The notes below the pieces were generated by a model that made no database searches, had not been told where the DNA came from, and saw only the letters and a list, made by a program, of their open reading frames with translations. A DNA stretch of 11,857 bases from Acidobacteriota bacterium (lineage in GTDB: Bacteria > Acidobacteriota > Terriglobia > Acidiferrales > UBA7541): contig PKUY01000368.1 of NCBI GenBank assembly GCA_003131705.1, positions 179 through 12,035 of the forward strand. The letters run 5' to 3'. This document shows, in pieces, positions 7,476-11,857 of this stretch (positions are counted from its first letter, which is position 1; each line of letters begins with the position of its first letter). The position numbers and the translations under genes are program-made.

Positions 7476-7515
7476 GGCCAAGGGATGGCTGGTATTACGT
7501 ACGTTCGCTGAAGAA

Positions 7516-7605
7516 TGGCGGAGGGGGTGGGATTCGAACCCACGAGACCCTTTCGGGCCTAACGGTTTTCAAGACCGCCGGAGTCAACCACTTTCCTACC
7601 CCTCC
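7516..7605 (-). tRNA. tRNA-Ser (anticodon UGA), CCA encoded
   Basis: On the minus strand GGAGGGG (7605-7599) pairs with CCCCTCC (7526-7520). Next come the discriminator G at 7519 and an encoded CCA at 7518-7516. The T arm is GTGGG-TTCGAAT-CCCAC. The anticodon loop CTTGAAA has UGA at 7571-7569, on a stem GCGGT/ACCGT. Between anticodon and T arms is a long variable arm built on GGCCC-GAAA-GGGTCT, as expected for a class II serine tRNA. It reads UCA and other UCN codons. It lies 103 bp after the TonB-receptor gene and 169 bp before the ABC ATPase gene, on the same strand as both. Confidence 0.95.
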
Positions 7606-7614
7606 ACAGGTCTC

Positions 7615-7643
7615 AGTTTACCCGGCGGAGCCCCGCGCTTCAA
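7615..7643 (-). promoter_or_regulatory. Sigma70-type promoter of the tRNA-Ser gene
   Basis: On the minus strand TTGAAG (7643-7638) and TAAACT (7620-7615) are separated by exactly 17 bp. The -10 box ends nine bases before the mature tRNA 5' end, so the primary transcript would have almost no leader. The spacer is GC-rich. Confidence 0.6.
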
Positions 7644-7707
7644 ACCCTGAACGTGGTCGAGGGGAGTATCCTGATCAAAGATCAGCCGCACTTCTGGCCG
7701 CGTTGGG

Positions 7708-10700
7708 CTAAAAGCTATATTTCAACGCAAACTGCATGATGCGCGGATCGTTGGTCGTCTGGGCCAAGGCGCCTAGGCCCGTAGTGGAACCCGGCGTGGG
7801 TTGGCCAAAAGTTGGCGCGACCACTGCAGTTTGCGGTCCGTAGAGATTGGCATGATTGGGAAGATTGAAAACCTCCCAGCGGAATAACACTTGTTGGCTC
7901 TCCCGGATCTGGAAGATTCTCTCCAGGGAGGTGTTGACGATGATAGAACCCGAGCCAAACAGGCTGTTATTTTTCAGATTGCCCAAAGTGTAGGGAGCTG
8001 GCGTGGCGAAGGACGCCGGGTTTAGCCAGCACGTTCGTCCTTTCGGATGACAATATGGGTCCGCCCCGGCTAAGAGGTCGGGGCGCTGCGTCAACCCGTT
8101 CCCAGTGCCCGAAAAATCGAGGATGTTGATCGGAGAAGACAAGTCCGTGCCGGATTGCACGACGGCAGAGACGGAAAATCTCCAGTTCCCGAGCAGGATC
8201 TGCTCGATGTGGTTTGAAAATTTGGGAGTCTCGGCCACGACCGATTGGTTGAACACATTGTGCGTGTCGGCATTCGGACAATTGCCGCGATCCGCCCTTC
8301 GGTTGTACGGCACCGCCTCCGCCGCAAGGAAGAAGCCAAGTGTGGTGGTGTAGTTGTCCGAGATGCAGTGGGACCACGTGTAGTTGGTGGTCGACGTGAA
8401 GTGACTCGCGAAGCGGTGCTGGGCCGAAAGTATCAGACCGTTGTAATTTCCGGTTCCTTGCTCCTCCAGAAGAAGCGTTTCGCCGTAGAGCGGTCCCCCT
8501 TGCGGCCCCACTCCACCCGCAGCCTCTGCGTTGAATTGTTTGAACAAGCGATTTTCGTTCAACGTGAAGAAGCCGGGGTCATTGGGGAAGGGAGATGCAA
8601 ATGTAGAGCACACGAACGGAGGAAGAAACCCAGGGCATGGTCCTGGCACGCATGCCGCTCCGGGCGGAGCGTTGTAAGCGCATGTTGGCCCTTGCATCCC
8701 CGGATTGGCTTCGTTGTTTCCCCATAGGTGGCGCTGCTGATTCCCGAGGTATGTTGCAGAGAGAAGCCAGTTCGTGCCTACCTGCTTCTCGATGCTGAGG
8801 TTGTATTGCATGACGTAGGTTGGCTTTACGTTCTGGGGATAGCTAAACACCAAGGCGCCCTGAATGTACGCGGCGTTCTCGGGGCCCGTGCCAACAAATT
8901 GCGGGAAGGGGTCTGCACCATTGTGCAAGACACCCTGTTGGTCTGTGAAGGAGAAATGATTCGGTGACCCGGCTAGTGTTCCCCAGGGATCACTGATGCA
9001 CGTCGTAGTACAACCGTAGGCGGGGTTACTAACAGCCCCGCCGTAAGGCTCTTCGAATCCGAACTGGTCATAGGAGAAATTCGGGAAGTCATAAAAAATG
9101 CCAAATCCGGCTCGGATGGACATCCGTCCGTTGCCCTCGGGATCCCATGCGATTCCGATGCGCGGGCTCCACTTGTCCAGCGCGTTCTTCGACAATTTGT
9201 TACCGCTGGGCCCGCCTGGATCTCCGCTAAAAAGGTAGCCGGCCGGGGCAGTCGGAAACTTCACACTGTGGACGTTCGCAACCAGGTTCGGGATCGAGAT
9301 GCTGACAACGTGGCCTTTCGGATCCGTGTGCCCGAAAAACGGGTCCCATCGAAGACCAGCTGTGACCGTCACGCGTCGCGTGATTTTCCAAGCATCTTGC
9401 GCGTAGAGCGCGAAGATATTCTGGCGCTGGATGGAAGGGATCGGAGCGTCCTGCGAGAAGCCGGCACCGTTGTTTGTCCAGCCTAGCAGATAGTCGGAGA
9501 GGGACACCTGCGTGCCAGGCGGGCCGCTTGAAGTACGCGAGCCGTCAAACGTGAACGAGCCCTGGTTCAGCAGGTAGTTGGTAGCAAAGGCCCTCAGGTT
9601 GATGAACTCGACGCCGAATGAAACCTGGTGAGCCCCGCGCGTCAGCGACAGATCGTCGGAAATCTCGATGGTGTCGTATGGCTGGATCGATGGAGTCGAG
9701 TTGAACAAACCGAAAAGCCCGACACCCGTTTGGAAATTCGGCATGTACTTCGGAAACTTGGGAGCCCTGGGAGAGCCTAATTGATAGATATCGCCTGGCG
9801 TCACTCCCGCAGCCGCAAACAGAGCCGCCAGATCGAAAGTCGAGTTCTGAACGGTAAGGTTGTAGCTTCGATTGCCAGTCACTCGGATGCTGTTGACCGT
9901 ACTCGAGCCGAACAGGTACGTGTCGCCGAGAGTGAGGCTCTGGACGCGGTCGAACTGGCCATCGATGGCCGCTATCAGAAGCCCGCCCTGGCCAGCCGGT
10001 AGGTTGGGCGAGCCCGGCGGCGCCACCAAATTCGTGATGAAGTAGCGTCCAAAGATTGTATTTGCATTGCTTAGGTGATAGTCGATCCTGGCCAGCCCCT
10101 GATTCTCGGTGTAATTGGCTGGAGCCTGGAAGTTATACGTGCCGCACGGATTCGTCGGCACTGGCAGATGGCTCTCCAGCGCCATAATGATGGGACTGAA
10201 GTTCGCTGGGTTGGTTTGGTTTCCAACGTAGGGTGACCCCGGCGCACCGAGGGAGAGAAGTCCGCGATCGCAAAGAGTGTTGTATCCGGTGAAATCGCCG
10301 GCCAGCATTGCAGCCGTTGGGAGCGACACGGGCGCCGCCGGATAACTGGATCGCTGGATGGTTTCCTGCCAGCCAACGAAGAAAAACAGCTTGTCCTTCT
10401 GAATCGGTCCCCCGAGCGTGCCGCCAAACTGGTTGCGCTTCAGGGGGTCCCTGAACGCCGCCGAGGGAGTGGTGGGAGTGGGCACGGCGGCAGCGAAGCC
10501 GGTATTCTTGGAGTCGAAGATATAGTTTCTTAGGTACTCGAAAGCATTGCCATGAAAAGCGTTCGTGCCGGATTTCGTGACCACGTTGACCGTGCCTGAA
10601 GGGTGCGTGCCATATTGGGCGGGTAACGAGCTGGTTTCGACCTTAAACTCTTCGACAGTATCCGGAAAGGGGAGCGGAAGATTTTGATTGCTCAGCGGAT

Positions 10701-11292
10701 CGTTGTGCGTGCCGCCGTCCAGCCAATAGGCCACGCTGCCCTGCGCGCCGCCTGCGATCGAGGGTGAAGTTACCGAGGGATACGATGCCCGGAAGGTTCT
10801 GCCCTGTGCGACGCCGCCGGAGAGATACAACAAATCGGTCAGTTGGCGTCCGTTTAGCGGGAGATCCTGAACTTGCTGCGGAGAGATCACTTGCCCGACC
10901 CCCGGGCTTTGTGTCTCCACCATCCCAGCTTCCGCCTCAACCTGTACTTCTTGAGTCATTTCGCCGACCTTCAAAGCGACGTCGATCGTCGGGTTGACGC
11001 CCACCTGCAACTCAAGGCCGGTTTGCAAATACTTGGTGAATCCTTCCTTGCTCACCTCCAGGGTGTAGGACCCGACAGACAGATCTGGCAGAGTGTAACT
11101 TCCATCTGCGCCGGTCGCCGTGGTGCGAACGGCCCCCGTCGCCGTCTGCGTCAACTTCACTTGGGCGCCGGGCACAGCCCCGCCACTAGCGTCCTGAACA
11201 GTGCCTCTGATCTGGGAAGTAGAAATCGTCTGTGCGGAAAGGACGGTCGCAAAAAGGAAAAAACACGCAAGTAACGTGGCCCTGAATCTCAT
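7708..11292 (-). CDS. TonB-dependent receptor, Oar-like, with carboxypeptidase-regulatory-like N-terminal domain
   Basis: An outer-membrane beta-barrel of 1194 residues, expected to import or bind large substrates with energy from TonB, or to serve as an Oar-type adhesion/export protein. The order is: a signal peptide (1-20, ending VLSA), a carboxypeptidase-regulatory-like beta-sandwich (about 27-110, with GTVQDASGGAVPGAQVKL and DGSYTLPDLSVGSYTLEV), a plug domain (about 130-245, with the LPLNGRQ and GTVNVVTKSGTNAFHG motifs), then the barrel. The final residues QFALKYSF end in Phe, as expected for the BAM recognition strand. Such proteins occur in many copies in Acidobacteriota. Several barrel loops carry close cysteine pairs (761/765, 871/881/886/895, 1081/1088), suggesting disulfides outside the cell. 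The start has a strong GGAGGT RBS at 11297-11302, four bases upstream, behind a near-consensus promoter. Substrate cannot be inferred. Confidence 0.93.
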   Translation of the reverse strand: MRFRATLLACFFLFATVLSAQTISTSQIRGTVQDASGGAVPGAQVKLTQTATGAVRTTATGADGSYTLPDLSVGSYTLEVSKEGFTKYLQTGLELQVGVNPTIDVALKVGEMTQEVQVEAEAGMVETQSPGVGQVISPQQVQDLPLNGRQLTDLLYLSGGVAQGRTFRASYPSVTSPSIAGGAQGSVAYWLDGGTHNDPLSNQNLPLPFPDTVEEFKVETSSLPAQYGTHPSGTVNVVTKSGTNAFHGNAFEYLRNYIFDSKNTGFAAAVPTPTTPSAAFRDPLKRNQFGGTLGGPIQKDKLFFFVGWQETIQRSSYPAAPVSLPTAAMLAGDFTGYNTLCDRGLLSLGAPGSPYVGNQTNPANFSPIIMALESHLPVPTNPCGTYNFQAPANYTENQGLARIDYHLSNANTIFGRYFITNLVAPPGSPNLPAGQGGLLIAAIDGQFDRVQSLTLGDTYLFGSSTVNSIRVTGNRSYNLTVQNSTFDLAALFAAAGVTPGDIYQLGSPRAPKFPKYMPNFQTGVGLFGLFNSTPSIQPYDTIEISDDLSLTRGAHQVSFGVEFINLRAFATNYLLNQGSFTFDGSRTSSGPPGTQVSLSDYLLGWTNNGAGFSQDAPIPSIQRQNIFALYAQDAWKITRRVTVTAGLRWDPFFGHTDPKGHVVSISIPNLVANVHSVKFPTAPAGYLFSGDPGGPSGNKLSKNALDKWSPRIGIAWDPEGNGRMSIRAGFGIFYDFPNFSYDQFGFEEPYGGAVSNPAYGCTTTCISDPWGTLAGSPNHFSFTDQQGVLHNGADPFPQFVGTGPENAAYIQGALVFSYPQNVKPTYVMQYNLSIEKQVGTNWLLSATYLGNQQRHLWGNNEANPGMQGPTCAYNAPPGAACVPGPCPGFLPPFVCSTFASPFPNDPGFFTLNENRLFKQFNAEAAGGVGPQGGPLYGETLLLEEQGTGNYNGLILSAQHRFASHFTSTTNYTWSHCISDNYTTTLGFFLAAEAVPYNRRADRGNCPNADTHNVFNQSVVAETPKFSNHIEQILLGNWRFSVSAVVQSGTDLSSPINILDFSGTGNGLTQRPDLLAGADPYCHPKGRTCWLNPASFATPAPYTLGNLKNNSLFGSGSIIVNTSLERIFQIRESQQVLFRWEVFNLPNHANLYGPQTAVVAPTFGQPTPGSTTGLGALAQTTNDPRIMQFALKYSF
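11277..11290. repeat. 14-bp direct repeat, copy in the receptor start codon region
   Basis: The sequence tggccctgaatctc is identical to 11384-11397. This copy covers the end of the start codon and codons 2-5 of the TonB-receptor gene. Confidence 0.6.
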
Positions 11293-11342
11293 AAAGACCT
11301 CCGAGATCAGTTGTTTTCTTTTGGCCTGGGGTTATCCGGCGC

Positions 11343-11371
11343 GGTATAGCAAATGATTTTGGGAGTGTCAA
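11343..11371 (-). promoter_or_regulatory. Near-consensus sigma70 promoter of the TonB-dependent receptor gene
   Basis: On the minus strand a perfect -35 TTGACA (11371-11366) and a -10 TATACC (11348-11343) are spaced by 17 bp. Transcription should start near 11336, giving a leader of about 44 nt with the GGAGGT RBS near its end. This suggests strong constitutive or housekeeping-sigma expression. Confidence 0.7.
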
Positions 11372-11383
11372 TGGAAAAACCTT

Positions 11384-11397
11384 TGGCCCTGAATCTC
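11384..11397. repeat. 14-bp direct repeat, copy upstream of the receptor promoter
   Basis: An exact copy of 11277-11290, 107 bp away and 12 bp upstream of the -35 box of the receptor promoter. It could be a binding site present on both sides of the promoter, or the trace of a small duplication. Confidence 0.6.
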
Positions 11398-11503
11398 CCT
11401 TTCGGTTCTCCGCGCGCGCCAGTCTTGAATGGGCGAATCCGTGCTTGACATGCCGTGTTACCCTCAGACAAACCTGATTCCTATGTTGCAGGGAGTTCAA
11501 AAA

Positions 11504-11857
11504 ATGGCCACTAAGCTCACGATCCGGGTGAACGAACGCGCACATGACGTTGCCGCCGTGCCGGATACGCCTCTGCTCTACGTTCTCTCGAACGAATTGC
11601 TGCTGCGGGGCCCCCGGTTTGGCTGCGGGCTCGCACAATGCGGCTCGTGTTCGGTGCTAGTGAACGGCGTCGAGACGCGTTCGTGCGTCACTCCGGTTTC
11701 CGCTGTGCAAGGCAAGTCGGTGACGACGCTCGAAGGCCTGCCCACATGGTACGCAAAGCAGAAAAAACTCGCGAAGCCGCCGGTCCTGCATCCCGTGCAA
11801 CAGGCCATGATCGACGAGCAAGCCGTTCAGTGCGGCTACTGCTTTAACGGCATGATC
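11504..11857 (+). CDS. [2Fe-2S] small subunit of a xanthine-dehydrogenase-family molybdenum hydroxylase (3' end cut by window edge)
   Basis: This subunit passes electrons from the molybdenum catalytic subunit in hydroxylation of heterocycles or aldehydes. The first 118 residues are present and open to the window end. The plant-type ferredoxin half has the cluster ligands Cys41, Cys46, Cys49 (FGCGLAQCGSC) and Cys61. The start of the second, helical cluster domain is seen as QCGYC (Cys110, Cys113). QCGYCFNGM replaces the QCGFCTPGM of classical xanthine dehydrogenases and resembles the isoquinoline-1-oxidoreductase alpha-subunit (IorA-like) branch; that branch call is from memory of the family. 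About 40 residues should remain beyond the edge, and a large molybdopterin subunit is expected next. The start is supported by GGAG at 11492-11495, eight bases upstream. The gene is divergent from the TonB receptor across 211 bp. Confidence 0.9.
   Translation, partial: MATKLTIRVNERAHDVAAVPDTPLLYVLSNELLLRGPRFGCGLAQCGSCSVLVNGVETRSCVTPVSAVQGKSVTTLEGLPTWYAKQKKLAKPPVLHPVQQAMIDEQAVQCGYCFNGMI

Noticed and set aside
7462..7650. 62-residue plus-strand frame containing GWDSNPRDP
   Set aside because: This is the well-known artefact of translating the antisense of a serine tRNA.
7671..7685. Hairpin ctgatc-aaa-gatcag after the TonB-receptor stop codon
   Set aside because: AT-balanced 6-bp stem with no following T run on either strand, so not a convincing intrinsic terminator.
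11445..11450. Perfect TTGACA on the plus strand upstream of the [2Fe-2S] subunit gene
   Set aside because: No acceptable -10 box lies 15-18 bp downstream (acaaac at best), so I do not call a promoter from it.
1..11857. CRISPR array, prophage, toxin-antitoxin or defence module
   Set aside because: No regularly spaced repeats, integrase, phage or nuclease/toxin-like products were found on either strand.

Overview
The window looks like chromosomal DNA from a soil-type Acidobacteriota bacterium (subdivision 1/Terriglobia-like). This is inference, and it rests mainly on the 1194-residue Oar-like TonB-dependent receptor with an N-terminal carboxypeptidase-regulatory-like domain, a family greatly expanded in that phylum. 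It is supported by the GC-rich coding sequence, the hairpin repeats of the 'cctacgg' type and the secreted peptidases. No phage, CRISPR, defence or plasmid module is visible.

Left part (1-3806): a minus-strand gene, cut by the left edge, encodes a predicted secreted M42-aminopeptidase-like protein whose metal-site residues look substituted. It has no ATG at its likely start. About 0.8 kb of non-coding DNA follows. It holds a 15-bp direct repeat, a cluster of REP-like hairpins and a 149-bp MITE-like element with 15-bp perfect inverted ends and a CTAA target duplication. Pointing away from it on the plus strand is an exported M49 (dipeptidyl-peptidase III family) zinc peptidase.

Middle (3847-7346): a plus-strand HSL-type alpha/beta hydrolase has its own extended -10 promoter candidate. 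It converges with a two-gene minus-strand ABC exporter operon (ATPase then a 12-helix permease, 13-bp overlap).

Right part (7516-11857): a tRNA-Ser(UGA) with encoded CCA and a well-formed promoter sits between the exporter and the large TonB-dependent receptor gene. The receptor has a near-consensus sigma70 promoter and a strong RBS. Divergent from it, and cut by the right edge, is a [2Fe-2S] small subunit of a xanthine-dehydrogenase-family molybdenum hydroxylase.

Together the genes suggest a heterotroph that processes peptides and esters outside the cytoplasm and takes up or exports small molecules. The genes look like independent transcription units, except for the ABC pair. I see no clearly novel multi-gene system. 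The most notable items are the altered M42-like protein, the MITE/REP cluster, and an exact 14-bp copy of the receptor's start region lying just upstream of its own promoter.
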